Positions 1 through 7,709 of a stretch of 64,000 nt of DNA are shown here, in pieces (positions within the stretch are counted from its first letter, which is position 1; each line of letters opens with the position of its first letter). The notes below the pieces were generated by a model. The model was not told the origin of the DNA, did not search any database, and was given only the letters and a program-made list of their open reading frames with translations. This DNA is from an uncultured Acidiphilium sp. Its GTDB lineage: Bacteria > Bacillota > Clostridia > Christensenellales > Borkfalkiaceae. The stretch lies in the NCBI GenBank assembly GCA_902495325.1, contig CABUWK010000005.1:12602-76601 (forward strand), in the 5' to 3' direction. The translations under genes and the position numbers were made by a program.

Positions 1-626
1 TTTGCCATCAGGGCGACCTTGAAGCACCCGTGTTTGAAGGGGAGCAGCCCCTCGCCGTGATTTCTCGTTCCTTCCGGCGCGACGCCGACGGAAAACCGAT
101 CGCTTCTGATATAGTCCGCCGCGCGCATGATCGTGCGGAGAGCCTCTCTCGGATCCGTTTTCGACATGGAAAGATAACAGTTTCTCCAAACCCAGCGCCC
201 GGCGATCGGGATCCTGAAGTTCGAAGGTTTCGAAATATGTACGATATCTCTCTTTCTGAGAAGGACCGAAAGAATGATCGGATCGAAATTCGACCTGTGG
301 TTATAAACGATCAGAAATCTGCCTTCCGGCACTTTTTCTTTCCCGCGGAAAGTCATGCGGGCGCCGCCGAACCGGCAGAGGATCCATAGCGTTTCATCCA
401 GGAAAAACCGCGTGAACCACGTTTGCTTTTCATACGTTTTCTTCTCGCTGTAAAAAAGCGAAACGAGATATAAAAGGATGAAATACAACGCGAACGTTGC
501 GATCTCCGCCCCGAGCGCGGACAAAACGCCGTATAAAATTTTCAAAGGGATCGCCGCGGGGGCAAAAATCCCGACCGCCGTTCCCGCAAGAAGGGAAAGC
601 ACGGTCAATATAACGGTTACAGCCAT
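1..626 (-). CDS. 1-acyl-sn-glycerol-3-phosphate acyltransferase (PlsC family), 3' end outside window
   Basis: Read by translating the minus strand from an ATG at 626; the frame stays open to the window edge (about 208 residues). The N-terminus has two hydrophobic segments (roughly residues 1-24 and 28-60). An acyltransferase block follows: NHRSNFD matches the catalytic H(X)4D motif, and PEGTR matches the acyl-acceptor-binding motif III. By family it acylates lysophosphatidic acid at the inner membrane face during phospholipid synthesis. The C-terminal part lies beyond base 1, so full length and any neighbouring operon genes are unknown. No strong Shine-Dalgarno is visible before the ATG. Family assignment is firm; exact acceptor is not proven. 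Confidence 0.85.
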   Translation of the reverse strand, partial: MAVTVILTVLSLLAGTAVGIFAPAAIPLKILYGVLSALGAEIATFALYFILLYLVSLFYSEKKTYEKQTWFTRFFLDETLWILCRFGGARMTFRGKEKVPEGRFLIVYNHRSNFDPIILSVLLRKRDIVHISKPSNFRIPIAGRWVWRNCYLSMSKTDPREALRTIMRAADYIRSDRFSVGVAPEGTRNHGEGLLPFKHGCFKVALMA

Positions 627-962
627 AACATTACCCGAAAACAATTTGTCTTATACCGCCCCGGATCGCCGCCCGGTAAAAGGCAGGCTTCCCTCACCGA
701 TCTCCCCTTCGGAGACAAAATCGGACACGGGCGCATACAACCTCTTTATTCAGTATACACTATTTTGCCGAAAAAGAAAAACGTTTGGAAGGGAAACAAG
801 ATTATTTCATGAAAATATTATGCAGAAACGGTTCACATTCCGCCCCGAAATGTGGTACAATATTATAGTCAGGCGAGATCGCATACGAACCTGCAACGGC
901 TAAGGGGATATCCGCACGGCGGAATAATTTTTACGGAGAAAAACGAAAAAGGGAGTCGGATT

Positions 963-1949
963 ATGAAAACTTCGGAAATGAAGGGAAAAGATTACGTCTT
1001 CGTCGCCCTGAAAGGAATGCTGCTCGGGCTGGTCAGCCTCGGCGTTCCGGGGGTAAGCGCGTCGACGGTCGGGATCATCGTCGGCATTTATTTCACCATG
1101 GTCGACGCGATCGCCAATATTTTCAAAGATTTTAAACACAACGCGGCTTTCCTTCTCGCCCTGATGATCGGCTATGCCGCAGGCTCCGTAGGCGCGGCGT
1201 TTTCCGTTACCGTGCTTGCCGAAAAAGTTCCCCTCGTCATCACCCTTGTTATCATGGGGATCATCGCCGCGTCGATCGTCAATATGATCCTCGCGCTCAG
1301 AAAGGACGCCAACAAACTTTCCAACTGGATCGTCTTCACCGTTGTGCTCGTTGTGATCTTCGTTTACAATATGACCATTGCGGAAGGCACGGAAACCACC
1401 TTTCCCGAACAACCGCGGCTGATCGACCTGATTTTAATGGCGATCGTAGGGCTTGTAACTTCCACCACGTTCATCATCCCCGGGGTGGATTTCGCGATCG
1501 TTTTCCTTTCTCTCGGCATTTATTACCCCTTTATGAATATGCTCGCAAACATTTTCTCATTCGGGGCGGAGGGGTATTTTTCAATCCTTCTCGTCAATCT
1601 CGAACTCCTCGGGTTTTACCTTGCGGGATATTTCGTCGGGATCTTCCTGTTCTCCAAACTGATCAAATTCCTGATCGGGAAATTCGCCACGCAAACGCAG
1701 TTCGCTTCGCTTGCCTTTGTGGTTGCCGCACCGGCGGTATTTCTGAAAAAAAGCGTTTTCGAAAACAAATATTTTTACACGTCCGTTCCGCAGTTCATCG
1801 TAGGCGGCATCCTGGCAGCCCTGTTCATGGGTCTGATGCTCGGTTTCGAACGCTACGGAAAGAGCAGATCCTTCCGTAAAAAAACCGCACGGAGCAAAGA
1901 AGCAGCGGGAGAAATCACGGAAGACGTTTCTTCCGAAGAGAACGCCTGA
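963..1949 (+). CDS. DUF368 membrane protein, putative polyprenyl-phosphate transporter (PopT-like)
   Basis: A 328-residue polytopic membrane protein. The frame is open upstream to 852, but the ATG at 963 is preceded by GGGAG at a proper distance and starts the family-typical sequence, so 963 is chosen. The GVPGVSAST stretch near residue 25 and the related IIPGVDFA near residue 170 form the internally duplicated motif of DUF368. Members of DUF368 (PopT) have been reported to move undecaprenyl phosphate across the membrane for cell-wall lipid recycling; that is family knowledge, not shown here. About eight to ten transmembrane helices are visible; the tail is charged and cytoplasmic-looking. 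It stands alone and ends at a terminator at 1998-2030. Confidence 0.85.
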   Translation: MKTSEMKGKDYVFVALKGMLLGLVSLGVPGVSASTVGIIVGIYFTMVDAIANIFKDFKHNAAFLLALMIGYAAGSVGAAFSVTVLAEKVPLVITLVIMGIIAASIVNMILALRKDANKLSNWIVFTVVLVVIFVYNMTIAEGTETTFPEQPRLIDLILMAIVGLVTSTTFIIPGVDFAIVFLSLGIYYPFMNMLANIFSFGAEGYFSILLVNLELLGFYLAGYFVGIFLFSKLIKFLIGKFATQTQFASLAFVVAAPAVFLKKSVFENKYFYTSVPQFIVGGILAALFMGLMLGFERYGKSRSFRKKTARSKEAAGEITEDVSSEENA

Positions 1950-1967
1950 ACGAACAGAAACGCACCC

Positions 1968-1985
1968 ATAAGCCGATTAACAAAC
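1968..1985 (+). repeat. dispersed intergenic motif, copy 1 (ATAAGCCGATTAACAAAC)
   Basis: Eighteen of twenty bases of the window-wide motif CTATAAGYCGATTAAC, 19 bases after the DUF368 stop. The same 18 bases occur in reverse orientation inside 50872-50891. Confidence 0.6.
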
Positions 1986-1997
1986 ATTTTATAAAAG

Positions 1998-2030
1998 TAA
2001 AAACCGCATCGTTTCCGATGCGGTTTTTTC
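1998..2030. terminator. bidirectional intrinsic terminator
   Basis: AAACCGCATCG (2001-2011), loop TTTC, CGATGCGGTTT (2016-2026), then T residues; A residues before the stem make it usable on the minus strand too. It sits between the convergent DUF368 gene and the ECF S-component operon. Confidence 0.9.
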
Positions 2031-2080
2031 ATTAGGCTTAGCATTCGTATTTTAAACGCTTGTTCCGCCGGCATAAAAAG

Positions 2081-2605
2081 CTAAACCCCGAAATCGATCG
2101 AGTTAAAAACTTTTAAAATAACGGGAAAAAGAAAAATCGTGGTGATACAGGCACAGATCGATTGCGGGATCACCGCGGAAAGCGAACCGATCCAATACCC
2201 TTTTGCCCGATCAAGATCCATTCCGAAAACCAGCGGCGTGATCACATTGTCGATCGCGGTAAAAAGAACGGTCATAAAAACGGCTGTCACGATCAGAACG
2301 ACGTGGCTTTTTAAGGAATATTTCCTTCCGAAAACATGCCCGAGAGCGCCGAAAACAATCGCAAACAGATTAAAATAAATCATGTACAGCAAAATTACGG
2401 TCGGGTAAAAACCGAAGTAAAAATTCCGTAAAAGAGAAAACCCCGTTGCCACGATAAGCCCCTGCAAAATGCCGAAGCGAAAACAGAAAGTAAGCAAAAG
2501 CACAGTCACGATCTCCACACCGGACACGCCCGAGAGAGCTATCTGCCCGCCGATCAGCAACGCCGTATACATGGCGGGCAACACGATGCGTTTTGCTATT
2601 TTCAT
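2081..2605 (-). CDS. ECF transporter S component (probable cobalamin or corrinoid uptake)
   Basis: A 174-residue protein with about five to six hydrophobic helices, the size and pattern of the substrate-binding S component of energy-coupling-factor transporters. The S component binds the vitamin in the membrane; the shared EcfA/A'/T module is not in this window. Its ATG overlaps the stop of the DUF4430 lipoprotein gene by one base (TGATG), indicating translational coupling. The operon is preceded by a cobalamin-type riboswitch, so the inferred ligand is cobalamin or a precursor. The S-component families are divergent; specificity rests on context, not on residues. Confidence 0.75.
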   Translation of the reverse strand: MKIAKRIVLPAMYTALLIGGQIALSGVSGVEIVTVLLLTFCFRFGILQGLIVATGFSLLRNFYFGFYPTVILLYMIYFNLFAIVFGALGHVFGRKYSLKSHVVLIVTAVFMTVLFTAIDNVITPLVFGMDLDRAKGYWIGSLSAVIPQSICACITTIFLFPVILKVFNSIDFGV

Positions 2606-3045
2606 CAGTTAAACGACTGATAGAGCCAGATATACAGGCAGCCGTCTTTCACCTTCAGCGTTTCCGCACCGAACATCGCAGAGCCGTAAACGTTGTCTTT
2701 ATAATCCACGGTACCCCATGCTTCGTTCGCATTGTCGGCATCGCTCGTATAAAGCATCCAGCAGCTCGAATAATCCGCGGCGTTCTCGATCCCGTTGACG
2801 GACGTGATCATGCCGTCTTTGATCTCATACGTAAGTTCGCCGTCCTCTTTCAGGCTCGCCATGTAATCGGCAAGCGTGGTGTTTTCGGTAAGCGTCATCT
2901 GATCGTTCGATACGGTGATCACGATGTACTTATCCGATTCTTTGAGAACGTGGGGTTCTTTGGCTTCTTTTAAGGAACAGCCGGCGAACGCGCACACGCA
3001 CGCGACGACAAGTGCCGCCAGCATGCAACTGAATAACTTTTTCAT
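2605..3045 (-). CDS. DUF4430 (transcobalamin C-terminal-like) lipoprotein
   Basis: 146 residues. An N-terminal signal peptide ends in the lipobox VCAFAGC, so Cys22 would be lipidated and the protein anchored outside the membrane. The remainder matches the DUF4430 pattern: a beta-rich domain with TLADYM and the closing aromatic SSCWMLY and YIWLYQ segments. DUF4430 resembles the C-terminal domain of intrinsic factor and transcobalamin. A good Shine-Dalgarno (ACGGAGGT) precedes the ATG. The gene is first in the riboswitch operon and coupled to the S component, suggesting that it captures corrinoid on the surface and hands it to the transporter. That role is inference from context and family. Confidence 0.8.
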   Translation of the reverse strand: MKKLFSCMLAALVVACVCAFAGCSLKEAKEPHVLKESDKYIVITVSNDQMTLTENTTLADYMASLKEDGELTYEIKDGMITSVNGIENAADYSSCWMLYTSDADNANEAWGTVDYKDNVYGSAMFGAETLKVKDGCLYIWLYQSFN

Positions 3046-3177
3046 AAAAATACCTCCGTAACATAAAAATCGCGCGCCCTTTTTTTATGAGCACGCGAAA
3101 ATAAGCCTTTTCGGCTTTTATGTTTTTCTTCCTTGCCCAAGAAATTGACATCTGCGCCGGAAAAACCTTTTCCTTAT

Positions 3178-3300
3178 TTCCCGGCTTCTATCGGCGGACA
3201 GGCGATCGGACTATCACCGTAATGACTGTTGCGACGGATTTTCACCGCACTTCCCCTGCTTTCCGTAACCGTGGTCACGACTCGCACCGAATATTCGATT
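3178..3300 (-). promoter_or_regulatory. cobalamin (AdoCbl-type) riboswitch
   Basis: In the roughly 310-nt leader of the DUF4430/S-component operon, the minus strand carries GGGGAA, then GGTGAAAATCC, then GGTGATAGTCCGATCGCCTG. These match the conserved core of the cobalamin riboswitch family (GGGAA, GGUGnAAnUCC, AGUCnGAnnnCCUG). Boundaries are approximate. The stretch between 3046 and 3178 would hold the expression platform; short hairpins at 3098-3118 and 3062-3090 precede the Shine-Dalgarno. A strict run of U after a strong stem is not evident, so translational control seems more likely. Confidence 0.78.
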
Positions 3301-3361
3301 GTAATTCCGGCATTTGCCGCAGCCGGCAAATAGCGCCGAGCCTGTTATACAGACCGTGTCT

Positions 3362-3390
3362 ATTATATATTTTTTTTCCGCGTCCGTCAA
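3362..3390 (-). promoter_or_regulatory. sigma-A promoter of the cobalamin operon
   Basis: Minus strand TTGACG (3385-3390), 17-base spacer, TATAAT (3362-3367). Transcription would start near 3355 and run through the riboswitch. Confidence 0.85.
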
Positions 3391-3426
3391 GCAAATCGCC
3401 ATAGCAGAAAGAAAACCGGACCGCGT

Positions 3427-5154
3427 TCAGTAATTCTCCACAAAAATTTTGCGGATTTTTTCCACATGCTCTTCCGTAACGCCTTTGGAAACAAGCCACG
3501 ATTTCGCTTTGTCCGCTTTCGTCGCCCCTTCGTAACGATCTAATTTTGCCCACCACTGTTTAAACTCGCTGTTATAATTGGCAACGCGCGAGCCGTGGGT
3601 GGAAAAATTCGTGAACAGATAATCTCTCGCCATGTCTTCGTAACTTGCGCCGCACACGGCAAGAAGCATGAAAGTGCAGATCCCCGTTCTGTCCGCGCCG
3701 GCGGTGCAATGCAGATAAACAGGAGATTTATCGGCATTCGCGATCAATCCGAAAATTTTCTTGTATTCGTCTTCAAAAGCTTCGAAACGGGTCCCTTCCG
3801 TTCCGGAAGGAATGGAAACCGCGTTGTAACCGACGCCGTCGACGTACGGTCCGGCGCACTGATAAGCGTCCCGCAGGTCGATCTCCGTTTTTATTCCGAG
3901 AGCAAGCAACTGCCGTTTTCCCTCTTCCGTGATATTGTTCAGGTTTGCTCCGCGGAAATACAATCCCTGACGGATCTTTCCGTTTTTTACCAGCGAGGAA
4001 GAATATCCGCCGATATCTCTCACGTTGGTCACGCCATCGATATACAGATTCCGCACTCCCTTTTCCGCAACGGTGAGACTGTGCACCCGCCCTGCCGAAA
4101 GGGAATTTTTATCCGTTGCCGCGCGGAAGTAGATCGTTTCGCCGAGTTTCAGGTTATAAAGCCGATACTGCTTTTGTTTCAGCCCTTCCACCGTCGTCGC
4201 GTCCGAAAAATCGGAGCTTGAAGAATATTGCAGCACATAAGAAGCCGCGTCCGCAACGTCTTCCGAAAAATCGAGCAGATTCCCGCGCGGGCGGCTGAGT
4301 TCCGTCACGCCGGAAGCGTACGCCGCAACGTTTTCGTAATCGGAATCGTTCAGATAAGCGTATTGCACTCCGCTGTGAAAATCGTTTACGGGAACGCCGT
4401 CCTCTTCGTCAGGTGCAATCTCTCCGACTTTTTCAAAGGTAAAATCGAAATAATCGATATTGGGATTCCCCTTTCCCGTGTTTTCGGCAACTTTTACGCG
4501 GAAGGTATGCTCGCCCGCCGGCAGAGTGACGGAGGTGTAAACAAAAGTATCCCACACCGTAATATCTTCCCGCGCGGCAAGAATAGTCTTTTCGGAAGAG
4601 ATCATCATGTTTCGGTTGCCGTCGATAATATAGGTATACGACTTTTTCATGTCTTCGTCGTATCCCTTCCACTTATTCGTCTGAGCATAAGCCGCCGTCA
4701 TGGAAATCTGCGCGTTAAAGGACAGAGAAATAGAAAATTCGAAATATTGATCGTCGGAAACAGCCCCCGTTGCGGCAGCTAAGAACTTTCCGCCAGAAGC
4801 GTCCGCCCGCTCGACCACGATCGTAGCGTTATCCCCCGATTTTTTATACTTTGTCACGTCAACGTTTTCCGCCTCGAACCTTGTCGTTCCTTCCCGATAC
4901 ACAAAAAGGCTATAACCTTTCAGCTCGTTCTCCGGAAGTTCGACCTCCTCAGGTCCGCTCTCGCTTTCCGATTCGCTTTCTGATTCGCTTTCCGATTCGC
5001 TTTCGGACTGCGAAACGCTTTCTTCTTCCTTAACCGAAAAACTTTCCCCTCCGGCGGAAGTCGAATCGTCGTTAACGATCGAACAGGACGCGAACGCCGT
5101 GTTTACACAAAGTAAAAAAGCAAGAACTCCCGCAATTTTGTTAAGGTTTCTCAT
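3427..5154 (-). CDS. secreted lipoprotein with C-terminal tyrosine/serine protein phosphatase domain
   Basis: 575 residues. The signal peptide ends in a lipobox (TAFASC), so the protein should be a membrane-anchored surface lipoprotein. A Ser-Glu repeat linker follows at about residues 48-66. The middle (about 75-240) looks like a beta-sandwich carbohydrate-binding-type module, then a fibronectin-like segment. The C-terminal 200 residues are a Y_phosphatase3-type domain: HCTAGADRTG near residue 480 is the HCX5R catalytic P-loop, and FRGANL and DLRDAYQ are typical upstream motifs. Homologues hydrolyse phosphotyrosine or phosphoinositides. A GGAGGG Shine-Dalgarno and a TTGCTT/TATAAT promoter precede it. 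Substrate and role are unknown; the glycan-binding role of the middle is inference. Confidence 0.85.
   Translation of the reverse strand: MRNLNKIAGVLAFLLCVNTAFASCSIVNDDSTSAGGESFSVKEEESVSQSESESESESESESESESGPEEVELPENELKGYSLFVYREGTTRFEAENVDVTKYKKSGDNATIVVERADASGGKFLAAATGAVSDDQYFEFSISLSFNAQISMTAAYAQTNKWKGYDEDMKKSYTYIIDGNRNMMISSEKTILAAREDITVWDTFVYTSVTLPAGEHTFRVKVAENTGKGNPNIDYFDFTFEKVGEIAPDEEDGVPVNDFHSGVQYAYLNDSDYENVAAYASGVTELSRPRGNLLDFSEDVADAASYVLQYSSSSDFSDATTVEGLKQKQYRLYNLKLGETIYFRAATDKNSLSAGRVHSLTVAEKGVRNLYIDGVTNVRDIGGYSSSLVKNGKIRQGLYFRGANLNNITEEGKRQLLALGIKTEIDLRDAYQCAGPYVDGVGYNAVSIPSGTEGTRFEAFEDEYKKIFGLIANADKSPVYLHCTAGADRTGICTFMLLAVCGASYEDMARDYLFTNFSTHGSRVANYNSEFKQWWAKLDRYEGATKADKAKSWLVSKGVTEEHVEKIRKIFVENY
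4958..5004 (-). repeat. 12-bp tandem repeat encoding Ser-Glu linker
   Basis: Near-perfect tandem copies of a 12-base unit (GATTCGCTTTCC and variants on the plus strand) encode the SESE linker of the phosphatase lipoprotein. Such repeats can change length by slippage in multiples of four residues without frameshift. Confidence 0.8.
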
Positions 5155-5202
5155 CTTAAACCCTCCATTTTTAGCAATTTACCCCCGTAAATCGCATGAT
5201 TG

Positions 5203-5231
5203 ATTATATCACAAAAACAGAAAAAAAGCAA
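5203..5231 (-). promoter_or_regulatory. promoter of the phosphatase lipoprotein
   Basis: Minus strand TTGCTT (5226-5231), 17-base spacer, TATAAT (5203-5208), followed by GGAGGG and the ATG at 5154. Confidence 0.75.
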
Positions 5232-5303
5232 CAAAAAATCCGGAACAAAAACACTTCGTTCCGGATCGTCGGGATCTCAACGCCCCGTTCTGTTTTCGGA
5301 AGA

Positions 5304-6425
5304 TCAATATTCTTCCAAAAAACTGTGCGTTTTTCCGTCTTTTTTATAGGCGATGATCGCTTCTGCGTTCACGTTCTCCACGCTTGCAAAAATGCACTTT
5401 TCCACGTTCGGGTTCGTTTGTTTCAGCGTGCGGATCAACTCTTTCACTTCCTGCCGCTTCGATTTGTTTCCCCCGTCGTTACAGGTGGTGCAGGTATCGG
5501 TAAACCGACAGGCGCACTGAATGAAATGCAGGTCGTTATCGTCTCTCCAGGCTTTGATATCGTCCTCGCGGATCAGGTACATGGGGCGGATGAGTTCCAT
5601 TCCCTTGAAATTGGTCGATTTCAGTTTCGGCATCATCGTGCGCACCTGCCCCGCATAAAGCATTCCCATCAGAATGGTTTCGATCACGTCGTCATAATGA
5701 TGTCCGAGGGCGATCTTATTGCACCCGAGGCTTTCGGCAAAGTGATACAGATACCCCCTTCTCATCCTCGCACAGAGATAACAGGGGGACTTTTCCACAT
5801 TGTATACCGATTCGAAAATGTTGCTTTCGAAAATCCGGACGGGAATTTTCAGCCGCTTTGCATTCTGCTCGATCACGCGGCGGTTTTCCGCGTTGTATCC
5901 GGGATCCATCACGAGAAATTCCGCTTCGAAAGGCACGTCGCTGTGCCTTAACACTTCCTGAAAAAGCTTTGCCATCAGCATGGAATCTTTTCCGCCGGAA
6001 ATACACACGGCAACGCGGTCTCCCGCGGAGATCATCTCGTATTCCTTCAATGCCTTCAGAAATTTTCCGAGCAGATCGGATTTGTATTTTTTTCTGATGC
6101 TTCTTTCCGCCTTTTCGCAGAAATCGTCATTCGTCTGCTTTTCCATTTCATGAAAGAGCCATGCGGAATACCCGCCTTTAAGGCTGTAAGCGTTATATCC
6201 TCTTTCCCGCAAACGCTCGGCGATATCCAGACTCACCACGCCGCGCGCGCAACAAATAATTTGTTTTTTTCCGTCGTTTTCGGGCGGTTCGTCCTCCAGT
6301 TTTTCCGCAGAGATCCCGACGGAACCGGGAATGATCCCGTAATTTCGTTCCGTTTCCGAACGGATATCGTATACCGTGTAAGTGCCGCCGGGCAAAGTTT
6401 CCAGTTCTTCCGCCGTGATTTCCAT
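5304..6425 (-). CDS. rhodanese-TtcA-like fusion, tRNA thiolation-type PP-loop ATPase
   Basis: 373 residues in two parts. Residues 1-95 are a rhodanese-like domain with candidate persulfide Cys in ICCARGVVS. Residues about 110-330 are a PP-loop ATPase of the TtcA/TilS class: SGGKDS is the PP-loop, and PCYLCARMRRG plus the later CACRFTDTCTTC supply the cysteines expected for an Fe-S cluster and thiol transfer. By family it adenylates a tRNA base and inserts sulfur; the rhodanese domain would provide the sulfur. It lies one base downstream of tcdA and is certainly co-transcribed. The target base (classically C32) is not proven, and the fused rhodanese makes it unlike the enterobacterial enzyme. 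Confidence 0.82.
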   Translation of the reverse strand: MEITAEELETLPGGTYTVYDIRSETERNYGIIPGSVGISAEKLEDEPPENDGKKQIICCARGVVSLDIAERLRERGYNAYSLKGGYSAWLFHEMEKQTNDDFCEKAERSIRKKYKSDLLGKFLKALKEYEMISAGDRVAVCISGGKDSMLMAKLFQEVLRHSDVPFEAEFLVMDPGYNAENRRVIEQNAKRLKIPVRIFESNIFESVYNVEKSPCYLCARMRRGYLYHFAESLGCNKIALGHHYDDVIETILMGMLYAGQVRTMMPKLKSTNFKGMELIRPMYLIREDDIKAWRDDNDLHFIQCACRFTDTCTTCNDGGNKSKRQEVKELIRTLKQTNPNVEKCIFASVENVNAEAIIAYKKDGKTHSFLEEY

Positions 6426-6426
6426 A

Positions 6427-7206
6427 TCAGTCCTCTCCGTTTTCCTGCGGGCGGAAACCGATCAGATCTTTCACGACTTCCCCCGCAATGATCAGCCCTA
6501 CGACGGACGGCACGAAAGCCGTGGACCCGGGGATATCTCTCCCCGCGGTGCATTTGCGCGTCGTTCCCGGCGGACAGACGCAGTGATTGCGGCAACTGAT
6601 CTCTTCCGATTCGATCGGGCGCAACGCCTTTTCCCGGGAATATACGACTTTCAGTCGATCGATACCCCGTTTCTTACACTCTCTTCTCATCACTTTCGCG
6701 AGGGGACAGACGGACGTTTCGTAAAGATCCGCCACGCGGAAAGCCGTGGGATCGACCTTATTCCCCGCCCCCATCGACGAAATGATCGGAACGTTCGCTT
6801 TTTTTGCCTGTTCCGCCAAGGCAAGCTTTCCGGTCACCGTATCGATGGCGTCCACCACGTAATCGTAATCTTCGAAACGGAAATTCCCTGCGGTTTCGGG
6901 AAGGTAAAACATTTTGTACGTCATGACCTTTGCGTCCGGATTAATGGAAAGGATCCTCTGCTCCGCAACGTCTACCTTATATTTCCCGACGGTCTCTCTC
7001 GTCGCGAGAATCTGGCGATTGATATTGGTGATGCAGACCCTGTCGTCGTCGATCAGATCGAACGCGCCGACGCCCGAACGCGCCAACGCCTCGACCGTAT
7101 ACCCCCCGACGCCGCCGACGCCGAAGACCGCCACGCGCGAGCGGGCAAGTTTTTCCATTGCTTCCTTTCCGAACAGAAGTTCCGTTCTCGAAAACCGATT
7201 CAACAT
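6427..7206 (-). CDS. tcdA: tRNA threonylcarbamoyladenosine dehydratase (TcdA/CsdL, ThiF-like)
   Basis: 259 residues of the E1-like ThiF/MoeB superfamily. VFGVGGVGGYTVEALARSG near residue 31 is the nucleotide-binding loop, DLIDDDRV contacts ATP, NINRQ is the conserved NxNRQ motif, and MGAGNKVDPT is the catalytic-side signature of the YgdL/TcdA group. It would cyclise t6A37 to ct6A37 in ANN-decoding tRNAs using ATP. A Shine-Dalgarno (AAAGGAAAG) precedes the ATG. The next gene downstream, one base away, is a tRNA thiolation-type enzyme, so the pair forms a tRNA-modification operon. Confidence 0.88.
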   Translation of the reverse strand: MLNRFSRTELLFGKEAMEKLARSRVAVFGVGGVGGYTVEALARSGVGAFDLIDDDRVCITNINRQILATRETVGKYKVDVAEQRILSINPDAKVMTYKMFYLPETAGNFRFEDYDYVVDAIDTVTGKLALAEQAKKANVPIISSMGAGNKVDPTAFRVADLYETSVCPLAKVMRRECKKRGIDRLKVVYSREKALRPIESEEISCRNHCVCPPGTTRKCTAGRDIPGSTAFVPSVVGLIIAGEVVKDLIGFRPQENGED

Positions 7207-7373
7207 GTTTCTTTCCTTTTTTTTATAAAAATCGCGAACCCGCCGCGTTTTGTTTCCCGTTTATTTTACCACAACGAAGGGCGGGGCGCAAGTTTTTACG
7301 CCCCGCATTTCAAATTCCGCAAAATCCGCCCGACCGGACGCGTGTTTTCGCATCTTTCCCTTCCCGGTCGGCG

Positions 7374-7412
7374 CCCGTTATAATTTCCCGAGCCCCGTTA
7401 TAATTTCCCGAG
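7374..7412. repeat. 19-bp direct repeat spanning a stop codon
   Basis: CCCGTTATAATTTCCCGAG occurs at 7374-7392 and again at 7394-7412. The right copy encodes the last codons and stop of the small gene 7398-7664 on the minus strand, the left copy repeats that end just after it. It looks like a small tandem duplication. Confidence 0.85.
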
Positions 7413-7664
7413 GATCGACTGCGCGCGCCCCAGCGGGACGGGCGGCGTCTGATCGGATACGTTTTCGTCTACCCGCAGAACGGTCGCCGCGACGGGCGTT
7501 CCGCTTTTTCCGTAAGGAATACGCACCCTGTCCCCCGCGACAAGCCGGAACCCGTCCGCCAGATAAAACCACGGTCTTGTATCGTAAGGGGCATCCGGCA
7601 TCACCTTTACGAACGTATGTCCTTCGTGCGAAGAGAGCTCTCCGCCGCAGAGCGAATGGATCAT
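7398..7664 (-). CDS. small conserved-looking hypothetical protein
   Basis: 88 residues, no signal peptide or membrane segment. The ATG is preceded by a strong AAGGAGGG. The segment around WFYLADGF and GDRVRIPYG resembles a small beta-barrel, of the kind seen in PriA or SH3-like folds, but I cannot assign a family. It is 45 bases downstream of the MATE gene on the same strand, so probably co-transcribed. Its last codons are tandemly duplicated after the stop (7374-7392). Good Shine-Dalgarno and coding bias argue that it is real. Confidence 0.6.
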   Translation of the reverse strand: MIHSLCGGELSSHEGHTFVKVMPDAPYDTRPWFYLADGFRLVAGDRVRIPYGKSGTPVAATVLRVDENVSDQTPPVPLGRAQSILGKL

Positions 7665-7691
7665 AATTTCCCTCCTTTTTATTAAACCGCT

Positions 7692-7708
7692 CTATAAAGC
7701 GATTAACA
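7692..7708 (+). repeat. dispersed intergenic motif, variant copy (CTATAAAGCGATTAACA)
   Basis: Matches the CTATAAGYCGATTAAC motif with small differences and lies just after the MATE stop codon. Confidence 0.4.
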
Positions 7709-7709
7709 G

